Below are positions 45,230 to 57,694 of a stretch of 64,000 nt of DNA, piece by piece. Origin of the DNA: Mortierella sp. BCC40632 (taxonomy: Eukaryota > Mortierellomycota > Mortierellomycetes > Mortierellales > Mortierellaceae); the NCBI GenBank assembly GCA_011634665.1, contig WAEK01000006.1:124001-188000 (forward strand). Reading direction: 5' to 3'. The notes under the pieces were generated by a model. The model worked only from the letters and a program-made list of their open reading frames with translations. It was not told the DNA's origin and searched no databases. The position numbers and the translations under genes were made by a program. How positions within the stretch are numbered: position 1 is the stretch's first letter; each line of letters begins with the position of its first letter.

Positions 45230-48200
45230 ATGGCCGATTCAACCAACAAGAGCACCGTGGACATGGACGTGGACGAGGACTCGGTCGTGCTACATCCCAT
45301 GCAGACCGAGAAACCCTTTGTGGCTACCCCAGACTACTCGGACTATAAGGAATCATTTGCCTCTACAGGAACTCCAATCGTCATTGACAATGGTACATGC
45401 TCATGGAAAAAGAAAAGAAACTGTTCATCTTGGCGCATCACTCGTCTCTTTCATCTTGTCGGCTCTCCAGCCTCTATTCGCAACGTCAACAGGGAACCAC
45501 AAGAAAAAAGAAAAAAGAAAAAGGGTTACGAGTCCTTGTTACTCAATTGTCTTCTTTCCTGTTTATTTTGCTCCGACCAACCTGTCTAGGATCATGGCAG
45601 TGCAGAGCTGGATGGGCAACAGAGGATCGACCGCGACGTAAGTCTTTTTAGATATTCTGTCAGAGAAATACATTTCGTCTCTCTTTTCATTTCTCTAAAG
45701 CACGCGCTGCTTAATATTTTGTTTTGATCGCTGTGGGGGAAGATGCTGCAATGACTCCAGTACTAACAACGATCTCTCTCTCTCTCTCTTTTTGTCTCCC
45801 TTTTCTCTGACCTTTGTTGAAATAGTCGTGTTCGATAATCAGGTGGCCAAGTTCAAAGACAGAAAGGCGAACCAGTCGCACACATTTGTCGGGAACGATG
45901 TTTATTCAGATGTCGCCGCTCGCTCTTCCGCCCGTTCTGCTTTTGATGGATCTGTTGTTTGCAGTGCTGAACTCATGGTAAGGAGAGCATATCGCTTTAT
46001 CTTTGGATTTGCAAAAGACGGTCGATCTTGAGAAGCCTACCTTTTCAATCCTCCTGAAAAAAAAAAAAAAAAAAAGCAGCGATTTGACTGACAGGATATG
46101 GAATGAATTTGAACTACCCTGGATCAACTATGATCTGTCTCTCCCATTGCTGTGTAGGAAGCCGTTTTGGACTATGTATTTATCAAACTAGGCATCGATG
46201 CCGAACGGATTGAGCATCCCCTTGTGATGACAGAACCCGTCTGCGTCCCACTTTACAACCGTAACCGTAAGTGCCCTGTCTTTTTCTTTTTCTTTTTCGC
46301 TGCTCTAACTCATCATGAAATGAATGCACTTGAAAAAGTGTTCACTTTATTCTTGGAGAAGGAAGGAGAAAAAAAAATTCGTTAGTGAAACATGTACGAA
46401 TACTGATCCGAGAGAACTATTCATGCCCCCTTGCCAACCTCTCTCTCTTTCTCTCTCTTTCTTTCTCTCTCTCTCTTTCCTTGCTCACACAGTGATGTCC
46501 GAGCTACTCTTCGAGTCTTATCAGGTACCTTCTGTCACATTCGGTATTGACTCGCTCTTCAGTCTTTACGCCAATGGACCCGAAAGATCCAAGGATGGTA
46601 TTGTTGTCTCGGCAGGACATCATTTCTCGCATGTCATCCCTGTCTCTGGTGGAAAAGTCCATCTTGAACATGCCAAAAGGTAAAAAAAATCACATTTTTC
46701 TCTCCTTTTTGTGTGGGCTTCCTTTGCTATTTGATCCAGGATTCTGGATGTAGATCCATTGTTTTTTTGCTGACCTAATTTTTCTTTTCTTTTCTTTGCT
46801 CTATTTATTTCTTTTACTGGACTCGACTTTGACGCCATGACCAGGATATCTTATGGCGGTGATGAGGCAAGCGAGTACCTGCTCAAACTCTTGCAGATGA
46901 AATACCCCACCTTCCCGGTGAAGATGACCACTACGCAGTCGGAGGTAATATTCTTATCATCTTCTCTCCCTCATACAAATCAAGAAGATACCCATGGTTA
47001 CCCTGGCGATACTAGGAGCAGTCCCTTTCTCACTCTATATTGAATTCTCTTCTTTCTTTTCCATTCTTGTGGGTATTTGGGACTGGTATCTAGACAATCA
47101 TGATTGATCACACATATGTTGCTCACGACTATCTGAGCGAGCTCGCATCGTACGAGGATCCGGATGTGTTCAAGAGCAAGGACAAGGTCATCCAATTCCC
47201 GTTCGTGGCCCCTGTCATTGAAGAAAAGACGGAAGAGGAACAGGCTAGATTGGCTGCCAAGCGGAGAGAACAGGGACGGAGACTTCAGGAACAGGCAGCG
47301 AAGGCCAGACTCGAGAAGGTATATGTTTATATATGTCCATATACATATCTTTGTCGACTCTACTCTTTTTAGTTTGGAAGTTCGAGTCCAAAATCTTGTT
47401 GCTGTTTTGGAGTCTGATTTTTTTCTTCCGCTTTCTTTCGTTTGCATTAATAGTTGATACAGCGGGAGCAGGACCTAGAGCAGTACACAGCACTGAAAGA
47501 TTCAAGAGCTTCGCTTAAGAAAGCAGAATGGGCGGTAAAACAAAAACAAGAAAAAAAAAAAAAAAAAAAAAAAAATGTCATGCTTTATCAGAACCTTGAA
47601 TGGACCCTATCCAGGGTCAAGTACTTTCTCCTTCTTCTATCCCTCCCAAAAAGCCGCAACGTATTAAGTTGACTAAGAATTGTATCCACTTCCCTCTCTC
47701 CCCCCTTATGTTATTCAGGAACAACTCAAAGCCATGGGATTCAAGGACGAAGCAGATCTGGATGCGACCATAAAGACCACCGATGCAGCCATCAAGCGTG
47801 CCAGAAACAAGGAGTTGGGCATTGAGGAGGAGGAAAAAAAAAAAAAAAAAAAAAAAAGAAAAAGAAAGAAAGAAAGAAAGGAAAGGAAAGGAAAGGAAAG
47901 GAAAGAGTGAAAACGCCTTTGTGCGATTTCCATTTCATTCCGCCCGTGTCAATAGTCGCAATAGGGCACTCTTGGGAGAAGGTTTTAATCTGTCTGTCTG
48001 ACTTGTCTCCGCCTCTCTTTAGGAACCACCAACATTCCCATTGGTAGATATTCCAGATGAAGAATTGTCCGAGGCCGATCGCAAAAAAAAAAGAAGCAGA
48101 GACTACTCAAGGCGAGCTATGATGCAAGGATGCGCGCAAAGGCGGCCAAGGCTGAAGAAACCGCACGCCAGGTAACCTTTTTTTCATTGTCAGATCTTGG

Positions 48201-49632
48201 ATCAACCTTGTTCTTGCAGGGCTATACCTCATAAATTTCAAAGAAAAAAGAAGACTCACAACATGCACCTATTCATTATTTAAACTTCATCCATCAACTT
48301 TTTTTTTCACAGGAGGAAATTGCGCGACAAGATGCGGAACGGCGAGAGCGCGAACCACAGAAATGGCTTGAAGAATTACATAGCAAGCGGAGTGAACTCG
48401 TGGAAAAGATCAAGGCTAAGAAACAATTGAGAGAACAACTGTCGGACCGTCGCAGTCATGCTTCCCAATTAAGAATGCGATCCATCGCGGCTCTCGCCAG
48501 CGATGCCCCTCCTCCAAAGAGGCGTCGAAAGGGACAAGACGGTAAGGGTCCAACTGTTTGAGGGAGAAAAAAAAAAGGGGGGGAGTGGGAGGGAAGAGGG
48601 AGGGGTGGATAACAAAGGGAAGATCGGGCTGTAGGTTGTATCGTTATGCCGTACTTCATCATCCCATGCCCTGACAAAAGTCTTTGTGTATTCTATATTT
48701 TTCCTTGTCCTACCCACACGCTGCATGAATATGATCCTTTTGGTTCACTCTACTAGAGGACACGTTCGGTCAGGATGACGAAGATTGGATGGTTTACCGG
48801 GAAATCGTAAGTAGTGTAGAGGAGATGGTGTCGGATTCTTGTTATTCCTTTCTCTGACCCGCCTCGACACTCGAAGAAAAGGGGAAAGGGGGGGAGGGGA
48901 AGAAAAGAAATGGAGGAAGAAGAAACAGGAGAAAGGTCTTTATCTATCTCTGACTAGTGCTGCATGGGTCTTGTGCTTGGATTTTTTTTTTTTTTTTTTT
49001 TTTTTTAGAGCAAAGAGGACGATTCGGAAGATGAGGAAGAGGCCAACCAATTGCAAGAGTACGAACAACAGTTGCTCAAGTATGACCCCGAGTTTTTACA
49101 TGAGCACACGATGAACGCTTACACACCACGGAACTCGTTCCTCCATTTTTACACCAACGGGCTAGGCCCATTTGATCCAGCAGTGGGTCTTTCTTTGGAC
49201 CGGACATACCAACTTCATGTGAACGTGGAACGCACTCGTGTGCCCGAGGTGCTTTTCCAACCAGGGATCATCGGGTTGGATCAGACAGGACTTATCGAAA
49301 CGATTCAAGATGTTCTCAAACGATTCGATGCAGCAGCACGGCAACGGTTGGTGGATAATATCTTAGTGACAGGAGGTATGGCTCAGACCCCAGGATTGAT
49401 TCAACGACTGGACACCTCTGTCCGATCTATTTTACCTTTTGCAGGACCCAACACCAAGAACTATGAAGTCCGACGGGCACGCGATTGTCTGTTGGACGGT
49501 TGGCGTGGTGCGGCCATGTGGGCTCGAGATACAACAAGGCTGCAACAGGTTGCCGTCACGAAGCAGGAATATGAAGAGTATGGAGGATCGTATATTAAGG
49601 AACATGGCCTTGGTAATGTACGCCAAGAGTAG
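45230..49632 (+). CDS. ARP5: Actin-related protein 5 (INO80 chromatin-remodelling complex)
   Basis: Arp5 with Ies6 couples the INO80 ATPase to nucleosome sliding. Thirteen exons: 45230-45392, 45590-45637, 45826-45977, 46158-46266, 46493-46679, 46845-46944, 47094-47318, 47454-47534, 47719-47832, 48023-48171, 48313-48541, 48757-48806, 49009-49632; about 743 aa. Actin-fold signatures include TPIVIDNGSWQCRAGWA, VPSVTFGIDSLFSLY, GIVVSAGHHFSHVIPV, and the C-terminal LVDNILVTGGMAQTPGLIQRL and DCLLDGWRGAAMWAR. A long Glu/Lys/Arg-rich helical insertion (about 315-560) is typical of Arp5. Two lesions are visible. The donor after exon 9 reads GAG|GAAAAAA where GTAAAAA is expected. Exon 10 is one base short in an A10 run at 48083-48092, although flanking phases demand the other frame. 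Consensus errors next to homopolymers are the simplest reading. Confidence 0.92.
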
Positions 49633-52600
49633 GAAGATCACCTGCCCAACGCCCTGCCTCCCTTCTCCTTGAGCGAGGGAGGGGTAGGAGGCCAGAGATA
49701 GAGATAGAGTGCATGTGTATGAGAGCCTAGCGGATTACAACGACGGCGACCATGAGCAACTCGTCTCCAGCAGCAGGATCAGACAAAAGAAGAGTAATAA
49801 TAATAAAAAAAAAAGGCGGATCCTTTTCCCTTCCAGAAAGAAAAGAGGAACCAATGAGCACCATCTCGTCTGGGCGCCGTAGGACAACATTGACCGAGCC
49901 ACAACTTTAATTGCAATGAAGGGATCGGGCATGTGGAAACGCATCGACAACGATGGCGCCCGCTCGAACTCCTTTCTTTGTCTACCTCTGGGCAACGCGA
50001 TAAATGAGATTTAGATATAGGGGAGTATTTATAAATCGGGCCCGTTCGTTGTGTCCGAGGAGTAGGGTTTCCCCTTTTTTTTTTTTTTTTCTTTCTGAGG
50101 GACATTCTTGGCGAAAGTGCAGGACTCTCTCTCTCTCTCCTTTTCTCTGGGCAACTGGATAGAGAGGAGGAGAAGGAAGAGGTAAGCAACGAACGGCGAT
50201 GGGTGGCTGGAGAAATGAAGGAACAGAGCGGGAATCGGAAATAGCCTGGATGGAATCCCCGGAATTCATGGAAACTTGAGAGCCAAGCGGTGGATAAATG
50301 TGGGTCGTGTGCCTGTCCTCTCACAGTGTGCGCATGTATTTGTGTGTGTATTTGTGTTTGTGTGTTGTAATGTGTCGTGTCTGTCTACCTACCTGTATGC
50401 CTGTTTATCCTGTCTGTCCTGCCTTCCCTGCCTGCCCTGCCTACAATGCCTGCCCTGCCTACAATGCCTGCCCTACCCTGCCTGCCCTGCCTGGCTGCCT
50501 GCCAGGCTCGTTAACTGCGGTTGGTTTGTATATTTGTATTTTTTCAAAAGTATGTTGTGGTCCTCCTTCTCTTTGAGATGGTGCTGGCCAAAGGGCCTAC
50601 CAGTCTCGGTCTGTTTGTCAGCTTACTCCGGTGGGGCAAAACTTTTTTTAGTATCATCAATTCCAGCGAGCAGGATCTTTCCTGCTGAAATGTACTACTG
50701 TACCCCTTTCTTTCTACCTTTCTTTCTACTTTTCTTTCGAACCTCCATTTAGGCCTTATTTCATTGCGCTCATGCAGTGGTGGCGGGGCAATGAAAGGGA
50801 GAAAGAGGAGATCTGATTGTCTGTCTTGGAGCAACGCCTTTTGGACCTTTTGGGCTGAGGCCGCTGTCCCACCGCCACGCAGCTCTCTTCCTCACTCTTT
50901 TCTCCTCACACTGACTCGCTTTCGCTTGCTCGCGTGTGGTAAAACCACTGGCTCCTAAAGAGCAGCTCACTCTCTCACACATAGGCACGGTCTAACCGGG
51001 CCCCACTCAATGTCCTCTTTTTTCCCTCAGATCTAGGACAACAGTATTACTGTTGGATGAAAAAGAGAAACAGACGCAAAACAAGTGCTCTAGGAGAAAC
51101 CTTTCGTAGGAGTTGGACAATTTCTCCTTTGGGGGGCCGAGGCTGCGGAAAGCATTCTCCAACGGACAAAAAAAAAAGGAAAGAGAGAGAGAGGAGAGGG
51201 ATCGAATACAGAAGGTACAGGGTGTGAATACAATAAATGAGGCGAATTCTTCTCAGTGTTCTTGTACAAGAGTATTATTCTTCAAGTTAAAAAGGCAGAA
51301 AGAAAGAGAAATATAAGGTCCCATTCTTTTAAACAGAGTTGTTGCGGAGACCAAGTTGATGCTATTTTAGCTGGAGGAGGACAAGGAGATGAGCGTCTTG
51401 TGGGTCCCTCTATTAACCTTGTTCTATTTTTTGGGTCGATTTCCCCGGTAGACACAAGCGCGCGAGCCCTTGCACAACCCTACCTTAATGAACACGCTCC
51501 ATGCCTTTTTGGACCTGTCGTATACTTTTTATCCATCCCCCCCCTCCCATCTGTCGCACCATCGTGTCGATACTTTGTTGTCAACGGAGAATACCAACGA
51601 GGATGTGGACAAAGTACGTAGAGAGGGAGCTACAGGGCGGGTTACTGGATACTTAATTGCAATAAACGACTACGGCGATTCGCCCTGACCCTTGACTCAA
51701 CCCTGGTTGTGTCTCAGAGGAACAACATGACCAAGGGCAAAAAGGACTATCCCACAGGGCCGTTCATCTCGTGTTTAAAATGTTAAACGGGATGGAATGA
51801 GAAAGACTCCGACAGCGAAAGAAAAAAAAGAAAAAAAAAGAAAGGTGCAATCCCCAGCGAAGAAACTCCTTTCTCTCCCAACAACAACAACAACAACAGC
51901 AAGGCCCTGTTGGGCTGTAGACCGTGCTTAGCCATTTGGAATAGACTATGCACAACTTTGGATGACGATGCTGACGCTGTTGGAGGGTTTTGAAATAAAG
52001 AGAGAGAGAGAGAGAGAGACAGAGAGCGAGAAAAGAGAGAAAAGGGCCCCTGCCTGGAGGGAAAGGGGGAAATGCGTTTGTAAAGACAAAGGAGATTGGA
52101 CCTGCGTCTGTCTAGAATACACGGCCCACTCTCCATGCGTGCTAATAATACGCACACTTCTCTCCACCACACCCATCACTCACACCCCCTCTGCAGCCCT
52201 GTACCGAGCTTCGGCGCTTTGCTTCAGTGGCGATCGATCTTCCCGGGCACACGACAGCAAAATGCAGAGAGCCAGCGAGCCCAGCCTGTGTCCTGTCCAT
52301 GCCCAGTCCAGTCCAGTCCAAAGGACACCCTCCCCCTCCCCTCCTCTCTTTACACAAACATACACGACCTCCATGGACCCAAAAGCCATTTCGCGGTCCC
52401 GCTTGCGGGTTTACTGCCGGACCTCACAGCCTTTTTAATAAACGCGGGCGACCCCTGAGGGTGCGACTCTTTTCTTTCTTTCTTTCTTCTCTCGCCCCTT
52501 CCCCGTCCCCCATCCCATCGGCATTGACGCATCAGCCAACTGTCGGTAACGCCTTTTCGTGTACCTTTCACCCCTCACCGCTGACGCACTCTTTACAACA

Positions 52601-52800
52601 ACCTTTTCCCTGACCCTTTCCCCCTCCTACCATCGTTCACGTCCCGTCCCTCCGTCCCCTCCTCCATTTCCTTTTTAACGACACCTCCCCCCCGCTCCTC
52701 TCTCTCTCTTTTTATCCGGGATTCTACTCGCCGAACCCTTCTTTTCTCCTTCAACCGCAACAAACAACAAAAAAAAGCAACCCTTTGACCTTTACCAGTC
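49633..52800. other. Spacer between ARP5 and CotH gene 1
   Basis: About 3.2 kb with no supported gene. It contains a CCTGC-type minisatellite at about 50411-50508, a T run near 50073-50090, CTTT runs near 50690-50745 and a GA run near 51999-52020. A short open segment at about 51480-51615 ending before a GTACGT donor has protein-like composition but could not be linked to anything. The final 300 bp before the CotH start are strongly pyrimidine-rich on the sense strand, as expected for an active promoter and leader. Confidence 0.5.
50411..50508. repeat. CCTGC-type minisatellite
   Basis: Tandem copies of CCTGC/CCCTGC, including a duplicated 18-nt unit containing CCTACAATGCCTGC. It ends in CTGCCTGGCTGCCTGCC. 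It lies in non-coding DNA. Confidence 0.85.
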
Positions 52801-55634
52801 ATGAAGTTCTTGGCCGGTCTTGCTCTGGCCGCGGTCGCTAGCGTGGCCTATGCCGACAGTAAGTATCGTTTCTTCTTCTTACTTCCTTGCCCTTGGTTCC
52901 TATCCTTCCTCCTGGACTATCATATTTCTGTCCCTGTCCTTTGGTCCCTTGTCCTTGGTCCTCGTTTTCCTTGGTCCCCTGTCCTTGGTCCTCCTTTTCC
53001 TCCTCAACAGCAACTGTAACAGTACCAGCAACAGTGACCCTTTTTTTTTCTTACTTGCCACCTTGTTGTGTATCCACATCCACATGTACATTTCCACCTC
53101 TATGTCATTGTCATCCTCATACATCACAGCTGCTGTGCCTCTTTCTCTCTTTTTCGTCCGCCTCTTTTGCCCCTGTCTTTCCTCAATCAGCTTCTGATAA
53201 ATGAGAAGGAGGGAGGAGGAGGGAGGGAATGAGATGTGAGGGAAATTTGGGGAACACAATAATGTCCAACGGTTCTTCTCCTCTTTGTCCTCCCCCCTCC
53301 TCCCTTCTCACTCTCGGCGCTTTGCATTGCGCTGCCCCACCCTGCCCTACCTCGCGTGACAAAAACGGCAAAGAAAGACAAAGAGCCGGCTCATGTCTCT
53401 TTCTTCTTTCTTTTCTCTTCCCCCCTTCTTCCCTCTCTTGCAATGCTCATCCATCGGACACAAAAAAGAGTGAGAGACAAAGAGAAGGGGAGAGAGAGAG
53501 AAAAAGAGAGGAACCACACGATTGGAGCATTTTAACTGGACCAGTTTAATGTTCAAATCGTCTGGAGAGAGAGAGAGAGAGAGAGAGAGTGAATGAGTGT
53601 CTGTGTGTATACCTGAGAGCACTCTCTCTTTTTCTCTCTCTTTCTACTCCTACCCGCAGCAGGAGGCCCTTTTCTCTGCTTCTTTTTTCCCTTCTTTTTT
53701 TCTTTTTTGCTCATCAAAGAGACTTTCCCCGGGTTAGTCGCCACGATGTTTCCAAGGCGCTAGTCTTTTTTTGGCCCCTCCCCCCCTCCTGGCACAACTT
53801 CCGAACGCCTTTTTTTTTCTGCTTCCGCATACTTTTTTTAACACCTGCTCTCTCTATCTCCCTCATAGTCACCTACAATGTCGTCGGATACCCCTCTGTT
53901 CTTACCAACACCCTTGGTGTCTCCATCAACGGTAAGGTCCACAAGTTCCCCAACAACGAGACCACTTTCCCTCTCTTCAGTGGAACTGTCGCTGGCACGG
54001 ATGCCAACACTCCTTATCAGTATGTGGAGGTGGATGCTGCCGGTACCGCCGTCCGTACCGAGTCCTTTGTTCGCAAGCATTACAATGCGTCCAAGACCAG
54101 CACCTTGAACGAGTTCTTTGATCGCGAGACCACAGAATGGGAACTCCCCAAGTTGCCCTATACCTATCTCGCCACCTGGCCCTCCAAGACCAAGGCCTTC
54201 AAACAGAAGCAGATCGCTACTATTCATTTGACGGCCCCTATCACCCAGGTTACCGAGATGGATGCCAACCCAAAGAATGACAAGGATTACCGTGTTGATT
54301 TCCGTTTCATCAACTCGGGCACGGTTCACTCCGTCCGCAACGTGACCTTCTCCACCTCGGGCAAGAGTTCCAAGGGCTTTGCTAAGCAATCGTACAAGCT
54401 CAAGTTCGATACCGATTACAACCAGACCTTCTTCTCTCGTCCCAACATCAAGCTGCGCTCGATGGCTCAGGATCCTACCATGATCCGTGAGAAGCTCTAC
54501 ATTGATATGCTCAACTCTGTCGGTATCCCCACCCAGCAAGGTGCTTGGGTTCGTCTCTTTGTCAACAACAAGCCTTATGGTCTTTACCTCATGGTCGATG
54601 ATATCAAGAACTCGTTCTTGAAGCAGACTGTCCATGGTGGTGAGAACATTCAAATGCAGCATGGTTCGCTCATCCAGATGAACTCTTGGAAGACTCGTGG
54701 TGATTTGGTTTACAAGGGTGCTGCCACTCTTAACTATGATGCCAGTGCTTACCAGTCCCAGGTCTTGGGTGCCAACCCTACCAGCGATCCCCTTCGTGAG
54801 TTGATCCGTTTCATGGAGGACCTCAAGAACTTTGACCCCGTTGCCACCCCTGATCCCGTCAACTTCTGGAACACCTCTCGTCTTGAGTTGGATGGTGTTG
54901 TCCGTGGTATGGCCTTGGAGTACTTGATGGGTGCTTTCGACAACTACTGGTACCAGGGTTCCAACTACTTCATGTACAAGAACCCTACCCTCGCTCCCTC
55001 CGGTGGCAAGTGGCAGTACATCCCCACTGATTTCGATGGTACCTTCGGTGCCGGTTACCCTACCTCGACCATCCCCACCTACCAGAACTACACCGATTTC
55101 GCTGTCCAGGGTGAGCGCCCCATGGTTCAAAAGTTGATCCTCAACTGCAAGCCCATCAACACTCTCTTCGAGACCGCTCTCAAGGACATTGTCTCCACTG
55201 CCTTCAAGCGTGAGGCCATTGCTCCTCGTGCCCAGGCTTACCACAAGATGTTGGCCAAGGATGCCGAGTGGGATCTTTCCTTGACCCGTGTCTCCCCCGG
55301 TGAGAACCACAACTACACCTTTGCCGAGTTCAACACCAACTTGAACGAGAAGACCCGTAACATGCAGGCTGGTGTTTTGGGTTGGGTTGACAGCATGACC
55401 GCCGTGGTTTCCACTCAGTTGGGTTTCCAGATCCCCGCTGGTCTCGCCGACCGTGTCCCCCCTCCCCCCAAGCGTGGTTCTCAGGGCAACCCCGAGGATG
55501 AGGAGGACAATGTTGGAGAGGACTTTGATAACGACCGCACCGGCTCCAAGGGCCGCAGCGCTGCTTCCTCGGACAAGCGTCCTCAGGCTGCCATGGCTGC
55601 TCTTGTCCTTGCCCTTGGCGCCTGGATGCTCTAA
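52801..55634 (+). CDS. Secreted, probably GPI-anchored CotH-family protein (gene 1)
   Basis: CotH proteins are atypical kinase-fold proteins, known from Bacillus spore coats and expanded at the surface of Mucoromycota. Exon 1 (52801-52858) encodes only the signal peptide, MKFLAGLALAAVASVAYA, with likely cleavage after AYA. Exon 2 (53869-55634) encodes the mature protein; total 607 aa. The intron is 1010 nt, far longer than most here. Family-typical stretches are FRFINSGTVHSVRNVTF, SYKLKFD, GAWVRLFVNNKPYGLYLMVDD, AFDNYWYQGSNYFMY and WQYIPTDFDGTFG. Several Asn-X-Ser/Thr sites are present. The C-terminus has an acidic linker, a small-residue stretch (SAASSDKRP) and a hydrophobic tail ending ALVLALGAWML, the pattern of a GPI signal. 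Strong codon bias indicates high expression. Substrate and biological role are not inferable here. Confidence 0.92.
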
Positions 55635-56599
55635 GGGTAGGAAATGAGTTCAAAGGTCGGCTCCCCCATCTCCTTCCTTTTCCTTTTCCTTCTTTTTTTT
55701 TCTTTTCTTTTCGTTTTTTTGTTTGCCCCCCCTTCTAGTAAGAAAAAAATAAAAAGTGTGAGAGAGACCAGCTACTCCTCCCCTCAATTCCCCCTCCTAG
55801 ACTCATCCTCATCAAAACAGTAATAAACAACATTTTATAAAAAAAGAAACAAAACCACGCGACAATAGTAGAGCAGATTATTGTTAGTGTTGTCTGTCGT
55901 TGTTGTTGGCCTGTGCGGCTCAATATCATCATCTGATCCAATATAAAATGATTGACAAATTTCATTTTGTTTGGTGTTGCAAACGGGGTTTTCTTTTTTC
56001 CCTTGGTTTGGATTAATGAAGAAAGGAATATCTTTTCGTTTTTTTTCTTTTTTTTTTATTCGCTATAGCCAATTCACTGCGTAGTAGTAGTAATAGTAGT
56101 AGTACTTTGTCGTCGTTGTTGTTGTTGTAAAAGTTGTAGTCATCGTGTCGATACACACCTACTTGTCTTTTTTTTTCTTTTTCTTTTTCATTCTGTTCAA
56201 GCAACTCAAGCACAAAGTGACGGAGAGGGGAAGGGGCATCCTAGGAAACAATGCTGCCTTCATCTAGACTCCACTTTCTTGCATCGCCTGCTGTGCACTT
56301 ATGTTTTCTTCTTTCATTCACACCAACATTAGTACGAGCATCCCTTCCTTCCATCTGAAGATACCCCATTAGAAAAGAACGAAAGAAAGAAAGAAAAATC
56401 AAGAAAAAAAAAGCAAAGAGTCGATGCGCCGCTTGCCACTGTTCTGCTAAAAAGTAAAGAAAGAAGAGAAAAAGAAGAATCGGAGGGGAGAGATTTCGCA
56501 AAGAGCGCAAGAGAAAAATGAAAAAAGGAAAAAAGGAAGAAAAACGGACATTTAGCCCTGGGGTAAACACCATCATTGAAAAAGAAAAAGAAAGAAGGG
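55635..56599. other. Convergent 3' spacer, CotH gene 1 and Rim4-like gene
   Basis: About 965 bp, AT-rich with T and A runs (for example 56040-56058 and 56400-56412), scattered AATAAA-like and AATATAAA sequences, and AGTAGTAGT/GTTGTT triplet runs near 56085-56135. No coding sequence is supported. Confidence 0.5.
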
Positions 56600-57663
56600 C
56601 TATGTCGACTTTCGATGCTGTCCACGGGCTTCATTCCCCTTGGATGGACCCGCCATTCCATCTCCAGAACGTCCAAAAGTCGCCTGCGGTATCGATAGAC
56701 TTGTTGGCGGTCGTGGCATCTCTGAAGCTGACCTTCTTTGCGACGGACCTGCTCTCGAGTTTGGAAACCATGTCGTATTGGTGGATTGAGTGGGAGTCGT
56801 CGCAGGAGTGGTCTGAAGCGTGAGATGCCCGACGCCAGAAGTTGCTGAACCCGAAATACCTGTAGCAGACCCCTGTTCAAACACATACAGAGGCGCTTGG
56901 ATTGGGTGTGGGTAAAAGACACCATCTGGGGATTGTAGCAATGTATAAAAGTCGAATCTTCCTTGACCTGTCAAAGTCCCAAAAGAAAAGAAAAAAAGGG
57001 TTTTCCATGAGTAGATGGGAGCGTCGTTTCCGTTTAAAAATGAAAAGAAAAAAAACCCCCCTTCCCTTCTGTTACCTGTATCCTGGGCTACTCCAAAGGA
57101 TTCAGTCGAGGCACCCTATTTCAGATGACAATGGTCTTACAATCTTTAGCCTTTTCAATAATCGCTCAAACAACAAAAATGTCTTAATCATACCTGAAGG
57201 TTTGCCTGGCCATCATAAACACTCATTCCCTGGAAAAATCCATGGCCATTCTCCTGTGTAGAAGACGCATTGGCGGGCCCGCCTTGAGGATAAATCATTC
57301 CTTGCGGGAAAACCACTCCTTGTGGATAACGGGGAACAAAGCTTCCAGGAGATATGTTCGGGTTGGACGCCAAATAGGGATTCCATCCAGGGAAATACAT
57401 ACCCCTGCCGTATCCAGGGTTTCTGTATGGATTAAACATTCCTCCATAATCAGACGTTGATGTGGATGAGATACCTGCACCCTGACTAATGGGGCGCCCC
57501 GAGGTCAAGCTCCGTGCCGCTTGCTGAGCGGCATTCTGTCGCTGAGCACGGAACTCATTCGACTCACGATGCTGGACACGAATAGTACTGCCTTGAAAAG
57601 TGGCCATGTTCTAAGCAGAAAATGAGAAAAATTGACAAAGGAGCTTAGTACAGCCCGAAACGG

Positions 57664-57694
<31 letters not shown>

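Noticed and set aside
45230..49632. ARP5 as a pseudogene
   Set aside because: Only two single-base problems exist, both beside A-homopolymers, while all other splice sites and frames across 4.4 kb are intact.
51480..51700. Possible exon ending at a GTACGT donor between ARP5 and CotH gene 1
   Set aside because: The composition is protein-like, but no partner exon, start codon context or family resemblance could be found.
53589..53868. Alternative CotH start at 53589 giving a longer in-frame N-terminus
   Set aside because: That extension is low-complexity intron sequence. The ATG at 52801 supplies a proper signal peptide and a clean GT-AG junction in the right phase.
53838..55310. 490-aa open frame on the minus strand across CotH gene 1
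   Set aside because: Same cause as the PMA1 antisense frame: a highly biased sense gene lacking codons whose complements are stops.
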